Source: Acidimicrobiales bacterium (GTDB lineage Bacteria; Actinomycetota; Acidimicrobiia; Acidimicrobiales; SZUA-35). Taken from it: a stretch of 51,298 bases of DNA. Within the stretch, counting starts at the first letter, position 1; every line of letters begins with the position of its first letter. This document shows positions 1 to 8,570 of this stretch, piece after piece. The notes below the pieces were generated by a model. That model saw only the letters and a program-made list of their open reading frames with translations, had not been told where the DNA came from and searched no databases. A program made the position numbers and the translations under genes. The DNA lies in NCBI GenBank assembly GCA_020630065.1, contig JAHDCC010000010.1:21494-72791 (forward strand), written 5' to 3'.

Positions 1-2
1 CC

Positions 3-2072
3 GCACCCCCAACCCACTACCAACCACCCCAACGAACCACACCCCCAACCCACTACCGGCCACCCCAACGAACCACACCTCCGCCTCAGGGGCCTGGCAG
101 GACGTTCGATTTCGCGGCCGCGGTTGAGCGTGTTATGAAATGGGCTGGACTGGTGCTCGTATCGTTCGCAGCTATCTTTCTCGTAAGCACCGCTATCACG
201 CGGGGATGGATCGGTCCCGAACTACAACTATTCGGAGCTACCGCTATCGGATTCTCGCTCTATGGCGTCTCCACCGTTGTGGCCCCCAAACGCCATCACT
301 GGAGTTCCACCTTAAATCAGGGGGCAACCGCCATTACGATCGCATGTGCGGTCGCCGCTCACGAATGGCTTGGACTTGTCTCGACACAAACCGGCATTGG
401 GTTGGTGGCCGCCGCGGCCACTATCTCTGGAGTGATGGCGATCCGTTTGAAAACTCCAATGACTGTGATGACAGCGGGTGTAAGCGCAATACTCGCCAGC
501 CTGGTCATGCAAATCGCTATCCACGTTTCGCCGCTTGCAGAGTTAATCTGGTTGACGGCAACGGCCGCCGCGTCGTTACTGATTACACTATTGCCGATCA
601 CTTCGGCTATTCCAGATGACCATTCGGACAACGGCGGCAACTTTTCTACCCGATGGCGTTTACAACGCATCATCGTCACATGGTCGGCGGCCGCTGCGAT
701 GTTGTTTACTGGTATCCAATCGTCGATCTCAAACCTGGTTACCGGCGATGCCGGGACCGCGGTAAGTATCGTCACCTGTTTCGCTGTCACTGCGTCGATT
801 CTTTGGTTAGGCCCGTCACTTCATCGCTGGTTGCCGTTTGCGCCTCAACTCGATGACGCCGCCTTCCCACCCGACGAAACCCGTGCGGCTCCTGGTTCTT
901 CATCGGCTATTGTTCGCTTCGCTATTGGCGCCGACCATCGTATGGTTATCGGTCTTCCACTTTGGTTGTGGCTCTGTATCGGCGCCTCTTTTGACTCGCT
1001 CACCTTTGACGACCTGGTTATTGTCGGCGCCGTTATCGGGGCTACATTTATTCTTGCTGCTGCTCTTAGCCGTCGCCACTTGCCGAAGTCTTTGATGGTC
1101 GCTCACCTTTTCGGAGCGGGAGCGATTCTGAGTGTCGCCTCTATCGCCGCCTTGGACGGCTCAGCGTTTCTCGCAGCGATGACGACCCAGGCAGTTGGCA
1201 TAGCGTTAGTCGGTCGACAACTCCGGGACCGACTGCTCCAAACTAATGCCCACGGGCTTGTGCTGATCGCAGCTGTCGCTATGACCTCGACTATCTTTGG
1301 TAGCTTCGGGCAGCCTCTCGATGCTGGCACGACACTGGTGTACTTCACTGTCGGGGCAGCCGCTTTTGTGGTAGCAAAAATCAACAAACTACTTCTTCCG
1401 ACGTTGACCCTCGAGTTGTATTACCTGGTTGCCTGGCTGCTCACACTACTGCCAATGCTTACTATCGGGGCGACGTATCTCAACGGAAACGAGCTGACGT
1501 TACTGGGCAGTTCTGCGACCGCTGCTTCATTCCTTTTAGGACGCCATACCGGAAGGGCGACTTCGATATTCGGTGTGCTGCTAGGTTCGGTGACTACTCT
1601 GGCCACAACCGTTGGTATTCTCGACAGCTGGATCACCGCGGCATCTACTCAAACCTACGTCGCCCATTTATCGGTCATTCTGTTACTGGCCGCTGCCTCG
1701 TATTTGACTCGCGGCTCTGATAACCCAGTTATCAAGCCGTCGCTTTTGACTCTTACGTGGTTCTTGGCCATGGCGTGGTTGGTCTCAGTATTCGTTCATC
1801 TTCCGCAGGGTCAACTGTTGTTGTCTGCGGCGTGGGCGACAGCGGCTGCAGGGGCAATTCTTGTCGGAGTCGTCTATGGTGAGCGGGTTTTCCAGCTCCT
1901 CGGAATGATCACGCTGACCGCGGTTTTGTTGAAGCTCTTCACCACGGACCTTCGCACCATCGACACGTTCTGGCGAGCTGGCTTGTTCTTCGTGCTCGGG
2001 GTCGGATTTCTTCGACTTGGATACCAACTTCCAAAGTTGGGGTCCGGCGCACAGACTGCCGCTGGGCGGTAA
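3..2072 (+). CDS. DUF2339 multi-pass membrane protein, 5' end outside the window
   Basis: Polytopic membrane protein with more than fifteen hydrophobic segments and a C-terminus typical of DUF2339 proteins (a KLFTTDL segment, then a last helix ending near GVGFLRLGYQLPKL). An ATG lies at 135, but the same frame is open to the left edge. It encodes a proline-rich linker and then FDFAAAVERVMKWAGLVLV, which matches the family pattern of a Pro-rich linker before the first helix. I therefore treat the gene as truncated by the window and the ATG at 135 as internal. Function is unknown; the family is assumed to be a cell-envelope protein. The stop at 2070-2072 is followed by a 136-base gap. Family assignment is from recognition of the C-terminal pattern. 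Confidence 0.75.
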   Translation, partial: APPTHYQPPQRTTPPTHYRPPQRTTPPPQGPGRTFDFAAAVERVMKWAGLVLVSFAAIFLVSTAITRGWIGPELQLFGATAIGFSLYGVSTVVAPKRHHWSSTLNQGATAITIACAVAAHEWLGLVSTQTGIGLVAAAATISGVMAIRLKTPMTVMTAGVSAILASLVMQIAIHVSPLAELIWLTATAAASLLITLLPITSAIPDDHSDNGGNFSTRWRLQRIIVTWSAAAAMLFTGIQSSISNLVTGDAGTAVSIVTCFAVTASILWLGPSLHRWLPFAPQLDDAAFPPDETRAAPGSSSAIVRFAIGADHRMVIGLPLWLWLCIGASFDSLTFDDLVIVGAVIGATFILAAALSRRHLPKSLMVAHLFGAGAILSVASIAALDGSAFLAAMTTQAVGIALVGRQLRDRLLQTNAHGLVLIAAVAMTSTIFGSFGQPLDAGTTLVYFTVGAAAFVVAKINKLLLPTLTLELYYLVAWLLTLLPMLTIGATYLNGNELTLLGSSATAASFLLGRHTGRATSIFGVLLGSVTTLATTVGILDSWITAASTQTYVAHLSVILLLAAASYLTRGSDNPVIKPSLLTLTWFLAMAWLVSVFVHLPQGQLLLSAAWATAAAGAILVGVVYGERVFQLLGMITLTAVLLKLFTTDLRTIDTFWRAGLFFVLGVGFLRLGYQLPKLGSGAQTAAGR
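5..76 (+). repeat. Two tandem 36-bp units in the DUF2339 linker
   Basis: Bases 5-40 and 41-76 are the same 36-mer with only two differences (AA versus GG in the middle). The length is a multiple of three. In the DUF2339 frame each unit encodes 12 residues with the core PPQRTTPPTHY, so the repeat lengthens a disordered proline-rich linker. More copies may lie left of the window. Confidence 0.85.
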
Positions 2073-2208
2073 CTGTGTTGCTCGCTTCGATCGGCGACAC
2101 TTGTTCAAACCAGATGGAATGAAGGGTATGGTTCTACAAGCGGAAGCCCACATGGCTGTCGGATAGTTCGATCCGGGTCTTGAACCGCTCTGAGTGTAAG
2201 GAACAAAA

Positions 2209-2934
2209 ATGAATCGCTATCGACCGAATCGTTCAATCTGTGACCGTATCGCTAGTGGTGCTATCGCGATCGTGATGACAATGCTGCTGGCGGCCTGTAG
2301 TTCATCGTCCGAGGACACAGCTGCACAGACTGTTCAATCAAGCTCAACCACAAGACAGGTAAGTATCGGCGAAGAACAAATCGAGCTCGATGTTCGAGGC
2401 GGTCTACAAAGCGATGCGCTGTTTTATGATGGAGGCGGATCGTTGGGTACTGTTCTCGTCCACCAGTCCGGGGCAACGATGGAAAGTTGGGACAGTTTCG
2501 CTGAGGCTCTCCAGAGACAAGGTGTATCTTCGGTTTCGGTCTCGAGCGCAACCCCTGATGACATTCTTGCCGCGGTCGATGCTCTTCGTACCGCAGGAAC
2601 GACTGAGATCGTTCTTATCGGGGCGAGTTTAGGGGGCGGCGCCGTGATGCAGGTTTTGAGTACAGGCGATATTGAAGGCGTTACCAAGGTGGTTTTATTG
2701 TCCCCCTCAAACGGCGGCGCACTCACCTCACCGGAGGTCGAAAAAATCATGTTTGTTGCGACGGGTGACGGGTTTGCCCAACGAACCTACGATGGGTTCG
2801 AACGGGCAGCTGAACCTAAAACCTTGTTGGAATATGACGGCAGGGATCATGGCCAGACGTTACTCGAAGGCGAACACAGCGAATCTGTCCTCGCAGACAT
2901 TAACGAATTTCTTGAACTCGACCAAGCTCAGTAG
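2209..2934 (+). CDS. Lipoprotein with alpha/beta-hydrolase fold
   Basis: 241 residues. The N-terminus is a lipoprotein signal ending in a lipobox (LLAAC, lipidated Cys30), followed by a Ser/Thr-rich spacer, so the protein should be anchored on the outer face of the membrane. The body shows an alpha/beta-hydrolase pattern: strand TVLVHQSG (81-88), nucleophile elbow GASLGG with Ser140, an acidic residue after the strand near ATGDG (185-189), and a late His in RDHGQ (His214). It is short for the family, with almost no cap. AAGGAAC eight bases before the ATG is a good ribosome site. The substrate cannot be told; it could be an esterase, lipase or dienelactone-hydrolase-like enzyme. The converging dedA-type gene begins 1 base after the stop. 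Confidence 0.75.
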   Translation: MNRYRPNRSICDRIASGAIAIVMTMLLAACSSSSEDTAAQTVQSSSTTRQVSIGEEQIELDVRGGLQSDALFYDGGGSLGTVLVHQSGATMESWDSFAEALQRQGVSSVSVSSATPDDILAAVDALRTAGTTEIVLIGASLGGGAVMQVLSTGDIEGVTKVVLLSPSNGGALTSPEVEKIMFVATGDGFAQRTYDGFERAAEPKTLLEYDGRDHGQTLLEGEHSESVLADINEFLELDQAQ

Positions 2935-2935
2935 T

Positions 2936-3595
2936 TCATCTAGCAGCACGAATCGACCTACGACGGTCGATTAACCATCGGGCTAGTTCGACCATGAGGG
3001 TCAAAGAAAGCGCCAGACCAAACGCTAGCCACAATGCTGTGCTCTGGTTCTCAACCCGGTCGGCCACGAAGAACCCTAACCCTGCCGCGTATCCGGCCCA
3101 AAGCGTCGTGGCTAAAATATCCCATTTAGAGAACCATGCCAGGAACGGCTGCCGCGTGAGTCCGCAACCAAACGTTGTCGCTGTCCGACCTCCGGGGATG
3201 AAACGTGCCGTGATCAATAACAGACCACCACGTTTTCGAATCTGTTGATTTGTGCGTTCGATGCGAGCTTTTCCCTTTTCCCCTCGGAAGAAAATTCGTC
3301 GGATCACCTTTCCTGACCCTCGACCTAGCCCGTATGAGAGTGAGTCCCCGCAGTACGCGCCTAATGATCCGAGAAGAATCACCAAAACAAGCGACATCTC
3401 GGGGCGGTCGTCTAGCAAGGTTCCATTGCTGGCTGAGACACCACCAGCGATAACTGTGAACTCGGACGGCACCAGGGGAACTATCGAGTCGCTAAACGCA
3501 ACAACGAACAGTAAGACTAGGAACCATGGCGAGGTGGAGACATCGGTTATAACTTCTTCGAGTTGATCGAACACACGAAGAGCAAAGTCAAACAC
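2936..3595 (-). CDS. DedA family membrane protein
   Basis: 219 residues, the usual size for DedA (SNARE-associated/VTT domain) proteins. Visible marks are an amphipathic N-terminus, helix FLVLLFVVAFSDSIVP with its reentrant Pro/Glu motif (PLVPSEFTVIAGG, 40-52), a second helix with GAYCGDSLSYGLGRG (79-93), and the signature ARFIPGGRTATTFGCG (130-145) carrying the conserved Arg-Pro-Gly-Arg. Two C-terminal helices end in a basic tail. Known DedA proteins scavenge or flip undecaprenyl phosphate or phospholipids and support envelope homeostasis; which one this does is not visible. It converges on the lipoprotein gene with a 1-base gap. Confidence 0.88.
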   Translation of the reverse strand: MFDFALRVFDQLEEVITDVSTSPWFLVLLFVVAFSDSIVPLVPSEFTVIAGGVSASNGTLLDDRPEMSLVLVILLGSLGAYCGDSLSYGLGRGSGKVIRRIFFRGEKGKARIERTNQQIRKRGGLLLITARFIPGGRTATTFGCGLTRQPFLAWFSKWDILATTLWAGYAAGLGFFVADRVENQSTALWLAFGLALSLTLMVELARWLIDRRRSIRAAR

Positions 3596-3660
3596 AGACC
3601 CACCTTACAACACGACATAGCTCGCCAGCATTCAGGCAAGCACAGCTGTTGTCAGGACTC

Positions 3661-3688
3661 TTACCAAATTGACACATGCTTTACCAAA
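3661..3688. promoter_or_regulatory. Direct repeat in the 245-bp dedA/TM2 spacer
   Basis: The spacer 3596-3840 separates the dedA start from the TM2 gene start, so both are transcribed outward. It is AT-rich. TTACCAAA occurs at 3661 and again at 3681, a 20-bp period (about two helical turns), with TTGACA between them at 3669. TTATAT follows at 3694. This could be an operator overlapping a promoter, but the -35/-10 spacing (20 bp) is too long for a standard box pair. Confidence 0.3.
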
Positions 3689-3840
3689 CCAGAGTTATAT
3701 GTCGTCGGACAACGAAGTTATACATTACTTATATACTTTTGATTCGAGGCGGGTGACATATTCAGAGGCGACCGATGCGTCATGAATCAGTCTCGGCTGT
3801 ATGGTTTTTATTGTAAACCCTGAGAGATGAGGCACAAGTA

Positions 3841-4296
3841 ATGAGTGATGGTTTCCCACCTTCCGACAACAACCCGGCTGATCAGCCCACGGCGGCCCAG
3901 TTCCCGACCGGACAGCCGCCGCAGCAAGGTTTCCCACAACCTGGCGCTCCCCAACAGGGAGTTCCACCACAAGGCGCACCACAGCAAGGCTTCCCACAGC
4001 CTGGCGCTCCGCAACAGGGTTTCCCACCACAAGGCGCCCAGGGCCAATTCGGTGGAGGGCCTCCAGTAGAGAACAAAAAAATGCTTGCCGGTATCCTCGG
4101 AATCGTTCTTGGCGGGTTCGGTGCCCACAAGTTCGCGTTGGGTTACACGACCGAAGCGCTTATCCAACTCGCAGCCACCATCTTTACTTGTGGACTGGCC
4201 GCCCCAATTGGCCTTATCGAGGGAATCATTTACCTCACGAAGTCTGATGAAGAGTTCTACCACACTTACCAGGTCAACAAAAAGGGCTGGTTTTAG
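3841..4296 (+). CDS. TM2-domain membrane protein with PQG-repeat N-terminus
   Basis: 151 residues. The first ~75 are disordered and rich in Pro, Gln and Gly, built from a 20-residue duplication. The rest is a TM2 domain: a lysine-rich entry (ENKK), first helix MLAGILGIVLGGFGAHKFALG with the Gly-X-His turn, and second helix CGLAAPIGLIEGIIYL followed by an acidic loop and a short tail. TM2 proteins are small two-helix membrane proteins of unsettled role. The Pro/Gln-rich extension is common in actinobacterial members and probably faces the cytoplasm. It appears monocistronic, followed by a strong terminator-like hairpin. The ATG at 3841 is the first in-frame start after the spacer. Confidence 0.85.
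   Translation: MSDGFPPSDNNPADQPTAAQFPTGQPPQQGFPQPGAPQQGVPPQGAPQQGFPQPGAPQQGFPPQGAQGQFGGGPPVENKKMLAGILGIVLGGFGAHKFALGYTTEALIQLAATIFTCGLAAPIGLIEGIIYLTKSDEEFYHTYQVNKKGWF
3919..4038 (+). repeat. Two 60-bp in-frame repeats in the TM2 gene
   Basis: Residues 27-46 and 47-66 are copies of a 20-residue block (PQQGFPQPGAPQQG followed by V or F and PPQGA). Each block is itself two ~10-residue PQQG units. The DNA differs at several synonymous sites, so the duplication is not very recent. Confidence 0.85.
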
Positions 4297-4344
4297 GGCT
4301 TACTCCCGCTCGGTACTGGGCGGTACATAACTAACTGAGTTTGT

Positions 4345-4384
4345 ACGCAGCATCTGGTTTTTTGCCAGGTGCTGCGTTCGTTTT
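4345..4384 (+). terminator. Rho-independent terminator after the TM2 gene
   Basis: A 13-bp stem: 4345-4357 (ACGCAGCATCTGG) pairs with 4365-4377 (CCAGGTGCTGCGT) with one G-U pair. The loop is T-rich and the tail 4378-4384 ends in four T. It sits 48 bases after the TM2 stop and before the helicase gene. Confidence 0.75.
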
Positions 4385-4441
4385 GATCGCCATACCGGGA
4401 CGGTTCAGTGTCACAACGGCTGAGTATTGTTGTTCGCAGAC

Positions 4442-6535
4442 ATGACCTTACATCCTGCGTTGACCGACCTTAACCCACAACAGTTAGCGGCCACTGACCA
4501 TAGAGGCTCACCACTGCTCATCGTTGCCGGAGCGGGCACCGGCAAAACTCGAACCCTGGTTAGCCGGGTAGTAAGTTTGGTTGACGAAGGCGTGAACCCG
4601 GGCCGTATCTTGTTGTTGACATTTACCAGACGCGCAGCAGCCGAGATGGTTGGCCGGGTTAATTCTGGTTCGATGGATCAATCAGCCAACCAGATTTGGA
4701 GCGGCACGTTCCATTCGATAGCGAACCGGCTTCTGAGAAATTATGGTTCGGCCGCCGGTTTACCATCCAGTTTCACCGTTATCGACAGTGGAGACGCTAT
4801 CGACCTTTTTTCGGTCGCTCGTAGCGAGGAAGGGTTCAATGAAAAAGGCAGAAGGTTTCCTCGGGCGAGCACCATTGCTTCCATCTACTCTCGGATGGTC
4901 AATACCCAAACCAAGCTAGGTCCGGTGTTAGAAAAGGATTTTCCCTGGTGTGCCGAGCACGCCGACTGGTTGAAGACTATCTTTTCTTGTTACACCGCCA
5001 AGAAACGCACCAGCCATATTCTTGACTTCGACGATCTGTTGTTGTTTTGGAGAGCGCTTTTGACCAGCCCTGTTGGTGAGGCGCTGCGCTGCATGTTCGA
5101 TCATATTTTGATCGACGAATACCAAGACACTAACCCAATTCAAGCTGAGATTATCGAACATATGAGGGGTCCGAATACTCAAATCTGCGCTGTCGGGGAC
5201 GACGCCCAGGCCATCTACCGTTTCCGGGCTGCGACGGTAGAGAACATGTGGAATTTCACGACTACGTACCCTGATGCCAACGTCATCACGCTCGAACAGA
5301 ACTATCGGTCGACGGCACCAATCCTGAACGTCGCTAACCGTGTCCTGCAACAGCATGACACGTCGAAACAGCAAGGAGTTATCAGTAAACAACACTTCGA
5401 AAAAGAGTTGTGGACGGAGAAAACCGGTGGACTTAAACCAACACTCATAAGCTGCATCGACGAAACGCAACAATCGATTCGCATCGCTGACGCTATTTTA
5501 GATGCACGAGAACGCGACATCGACCTTCGAGAGCAGGCCGTTCTCTACCGTGCCGGATACCATGGCGACGCTCTTGAACTTGAACTCATCCGACGCGACA
5601 TCCCGTATGTCAAGTACGGCGGACTTAAATACCTCGAGTCTGCCCACATCAAGGATGTACTTGGCCTGCTACGCATTTTAGAGAACCCAGAAGACGAACT
5701 AGCGTGGCACCGCACACTCCAAATGATGCACGGAGTCGGCCCGGCCACCTCGAAACGACTAGTTGAAGAACTTCGAGTCACCAAACCTAATTCGAACGGC
5801 TTGGCCCGATTCGTTGACGGTTTGGGCCGATTCCCTGGCGACGCCCAAGAACAGGTCACCGAGCTGCGGGCTGCCTTTGCTGATTGTTCAAAAACCTCCG
5901 AAAAGTCGAGTCATTCTGCAGCAGGTTCCGAAAACGTTCCTTTGATACAACTCGAACGGCTCCGCCGATTCTGTGAACTCACATTTCCGCACCGATACCA
6001 GAATGCGTCTGCCCGGTTAGCAGATCTTGATCAGCTAACCCGGTCGGCGGAAGGGTACGGTTCCCGAAGCCGCTTCTTGACCGAACTAACGTTAGACCCG
6101 CCAGAGCGAACAGGAGATTTTGCTGGTCCCCCTCATCTCGATGATGACTGGTTGACGCTTAGCACTATCCACTCGTCAAAAGGCCTCGAATGGAAGTCGG
6201 TGTACCTGCTCCACGCAGCCGACGGAAATATCCCATCGGAGATGGCGCTCGGAGACGACCAGGGGTTGGACGAAGAATTACGACTTCTCTACGTGGCACT
6301 TACCCGAGCCAAAGAAGAGCTCACCGTGAGTTTCCCGCTGCGGTACCACGTGCATCGATACGCCAAAGATGACCGTCACCACTACGCTCAACTCAGCAGA
6401 TTTTTGACTCCCGTTAAAGAACTGTTCGATGACCAGACCACTGACGTGTCGGTACCTGATCCCCCGGTCCCGAACTTGTCCACTATTGGGGTCAGTTCGG
6501 AAGTAACATCGCTTCTCCAAACCCTGTGGGATTGA
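4442..6535 (+). CDS. UvrD/Rep-type superfamily 1A DNA helicase
   Basis: 697 residues from the ATG at 4442; an in-frame TTG at 4427 would add five and is less likely. All SF1A helicase motifs are present in order: Q motif LNPQQLAA, Walker A GAGTGKTRT, motif Ia LLTFTRRAA, Walker B LIDEYQDT, motif III GDDAQAIYRFRAA, motif IV EQNYRST, motif V TIHSSKGLEW, motif VI LYVALTRAKEEL. It should be an ATP-driven 3'-5' helicase in repair or recombination. It looks more like the shorter actinobacterial UvrD-like helicases than canonical UvrD/PcrA, and no nuclease domain is visible at the C-terminus, so AddA/RecB is excluded. A HAD phosphatase gene follows 45 bases later. Confidence 0.93.
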   Translation: MTLHPALTDLNPQQLAATDHRGSPLLIVAGAGTGKTRTLVSRVVSLVDEGVNPGRILLLTFTRRAAAEMVGRVNSGSMDQSANQIWSGTFHSIANRLLRNYGSAAGLPSSFTVIDSGDAIDLFSVARSEEGFNEKGRRFPRASTIASIYSRMVNTQTKLGPVLEKDFPWCAEHADWLKTIFSCYTAKKRTSHILDFDDLLLFWRALLTSPVGEALRCMFDHILIDEYQDTNPIQAEIIEHMRGPNTQICAVGDDAQAIYRFRAATVENMWNFTTTYPDANVITLEQNYRSTAPILNVANRVLQQHDTSKQQGVISKQHFEKELWTEKTGGLKPTLISCIDETQQSIRIADAILDARERDIDLREQAVLYRAGYHGDALELELIRRDIPYVKYGGLKYLESAHIKDVLGLLRILENPEDELAWHRTLQMMHGVGPATSKRLVEELRVTKPNSNGLARFVDGLGRFPGDAQEQVTELRAAFADCSKTSEKSSHSAAGSENVPLIQLERLRRFCELTFPHRYQNASARLADLDQLTRSAEGYGSRSRFLTELTLDPPERTGDFAGPPHLDDDWLTLSTIHSSKGLEWKSVYLLHAADGNIPSEMALGDDQGLDEELRLLYVALTRAKEELTVSFPLRYHVHRYAKDDRHHYAQLSRFLTPVKELFDDQTTDVSVPDPPVPNLSTIGVSSEVTSLLQTLWD

Positions 6536-6580
6536 ACACCATCCGATGTTGTTACGACCAGGCGTGTCTAGTCTGTACCT

Positions 6581-7261
6581 ATGTTCGTATCTGATGGACC
6601 ATCAAATCCTGCTGCGGTAGCACTTTTTGATCTCGACCGGACCCTCCACAGTGGTTCCTCACTAGCCGCAATCGCTAAGTACGCTGTTCAGAACCGGCTC
6701 GTAGGCAAAGACGTCGCAGCTAAAGCGGCCGCCCAAGAGCTGTGGTACCGGTCTGGTCGATCATCAGATGACCGGGTCACCAACGTCGTCAACTGGGCTC
6801 TTGAACTAGTTGAAGGCCTTGACATATCGACTATGGACGAAGCAGAAGAAGCGGTCGCTCAACGAATCGCCGAATCGATACGACCTGCGATGCGTCAACT
6901 TTTTACAAACCATCGGCTAGCCGGGCATCGTTGTATTGTTCTGTCCGCCAGTCCACAACGTCTGGTCCACCGGATCGCCAGTAAGATCGATGCTCACGAC
7001 GCAGTCGGCACCGTCCTCAAAATCGAAGACAACGTACTGACAGGCAAAATTGAGGAGCCGTTCTGCTACGGCGAAGCGAAACTAACAAGGCTGTATTCCG
7101 AAATTGGATCCCTGCCTGATTCAGCCGATATCTACGCGTACGCAGATTCCTACTCTGATCTCCCAGTACTTGAATTAGCGGACTATCCAATCGCGGTGAC
7201 CCCCGACCGCAAACTTAAGACTCTGGCCGAAGAGCGCTCATGGCCAATTATCACCTTCTGA
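6581..7261 (+). CDS. HAD-IB family phosphatase, SerB-like
   Basis: 226 residues. HAD motif I is FDLDRTLHSGSS with nucleophile Asp17 and acid/base Asp19. Motif II is the Ser of VLSASPQRL. A late Lys precedes motif III, and motif IV is YADSYSDLPVLE with the two metal-binding aspartates. The helical C1 cap between motifs I and II (roughly 30-105) places it in subfamily IB, with phosphoserine phosphatase and CicA-like proteins. A dephosphorylation of a small metabolite or lipid head group is expected; the substrate is not readable. No acyltransferase domain is fused, unlike some relatives. Confidence 0.85.
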   Translation: MFVSDGPSNPAAVALFDLDRTLHSGSSLAAIAKYAVQNRLVGKDVAAKAAAQELWYRSGRSSDDRVTNVVNWALELVEGLDISTMDEAEEAVAQRIAESIRPAMRQLFTNHRLAGHRCIVLSASPQRLVHRIASKIDAHDAVGTVLKIEDNVLTGKIEEPFCYGEAKLTRLYSEIGSLPDSADIYAYADSYSDLPVLELADYPIAVTPDRKLKTLAEERSWPIITF

Positions 7262-7358
7262 TCGAGAACCACTCGCCCACACCATAAATACGAAGTTCGT
7301 TCGACATTAGAGTGGTACGTTCGTTGGAATCCCCCCATCGACTCGGCACGGACCCACC

Positions 7359-8570
7359 ATGGAACGCAACATCAAGCTCCTCTACGTTTTCCGTTTTCTT
7401 CGGACCTTCACGATTTTCGCGGCGGTAGTCCTTCCCTTTTTCCAGCTATACGACGTTTCTCAAACCCAGTTCTATCTGATGCAGTCGATTTTCGCTGTCA
7501 CCATCGTCGTGCTCGAAGTACCTAGCGGATACTTCGCTGATCTCAAAGGACGCAAAACTGCTCTGCTAGTCGGCGTGTTATTCATCGCCGTCGGATACTG
7601 GATATACGCCCTGGGTGATCAAATCGCTGTCTTTATCTTCGGCGAACTGCTGCTCGGCATCGGCTACAGTTTCATTTCCGGCGCCGACGAAGCATTAGCT
7701 TTCGACAGCTACCAGGCCCTTGACCGGCAAGAAGAGTACAAACAATTCGAAGCAAAATCCAACAGCTATATGGCACTCAGTGAGGCCTCCGCCAGCGTAC
7801 TTGGAGGTTTGCTTGCCATCATCAGTATTCGGACGCCCATTATCGCGCATGCGGCGCTGAGCCTGCTGACCATCCCCATAGCACTTCTAGTTGTCGAACC
7901 CGACCGTCGCACGAACTCATCAACCGTGTCGACCGTTCGGCCAAGTATCATCGACGCGGCCAGAACTACTCTGGTCGGCAACAAACAACTTCGCTGGTTC
8001 GTACTATACGGGGCGATCGTCTCGGCGCTAACCCACACTGCGGTGTGGCTGACCCAGCCCTACTATCAACTGGTAGATATTCCAATCGGATGGTTTGGTG
8101 TGTTGTGGGCAGCCCAATCGCTCGCATTAGGTCTGTTCTCTCGCGTCGCGGTGCGTTATGAATCGGCCCTAGGTAGACGCGCAGCCCTCACCTCTCTTCC
8201 CATTATTGGTGTTGTGACCTATATCGGACTAGCCATCTACCCAACGTTGGCTGTGTTGCCTCTGATATTGGGGTTCTATTTTGTGCGAGGTGTCCAAACC
8301 CCGATGCTACGTCAAGCCGTCAACGAGTTAGTCACCTCAGATGTCCGTGCCACCGTCTTGTCGATCAATAATCTAGTCAAGCAGCTTCTTTACGCTGCCC
8401 TAGGACCGATCGTCGGCGTCGCCGTCGACGCATATTCCCTCCGGACTGGGCTCTTTTTTTCGGCTCTTCTGTATGGCGTATTAGGGGCAGCAATCCTGAT
8501 CTTTGCTACATCAGTTGATGCAGACCGGCAAGCGACATCGGAGTTATCACACCAACCGGTCGATTCGTAG
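7359..8570 (+). CDS. MFS transporter
   Basis: 403 residues, about twelve membrane helices. The loop between helices 2 and 3 carries the major facilitator motif A variant GYFADLKGRKTALL (about 57-70), preceded by EVPSG. A central cytoplasmic loop (about 180-205) separates the two six-helix halves. The substrate cannot be told; a drug or metabolite efflux role is typical for this type. The last ~21 codons overlap the remains of a ClC channel gene on the other strand, so the C-terminus may have been extended into decayed DNA. Confidence 0.88.
   Translation: MERNIKLLYVFRFLRTFTIFAAVVLPFFQLYDVSQTQFYLMQSIFAVTIVVLEVPSGYFADLKGRKTALLVGVLFIAVGYWIYALGDQIAVFIFGELLLGIGYSFISGADEALAFDSYQALDRQEEYKQFEAKSNSYMALSEASASVLGGLLAIISIRTPIIAHAALSLLTIPIALLVVEPDRRTNSSTVSTVRPSIIDAARTTLVGNKQLRWFVLYGAIVSALTHTAVWLTQPYYQLVDIPIGWFGVLWAAQSLALGLFSRVAVRYESALGRRAALTSLPIIGVVTYIGLAIYPTLAVLPLILGFYFVRGVQTPMLRQAVNELVTSDVRATVLSINNLVKQLLYAALGPIVGVAVDAYSLRTGLFFSALLYGVLGAAILIFATSVDADRQATSELSHQPVDS

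Noticed and set aside
1-138. Separate upstream gene ending in ATGA at 135-138
   Set aside because: All three forward frames are open over the low-complexity repeat; only the DUF2339 frame gives family-like sequence after it.
135-2072. DUF2339 gene starting at the ATG at 135
   Set aside because: The same frame is open to the window edge and encodes the expected proline-rich linker before helix 1.
3919-4038. Repeats in the TM2 gene as a possible CRISPR or mobile element
   Set aside because: They are in-frame coding repeats giving PQG blocks, with no spacers.
4928-5473. 181-codon minus-strand ORF
   Set aside because: Antisense shadow of the helicase, which has all SF1A motifs.
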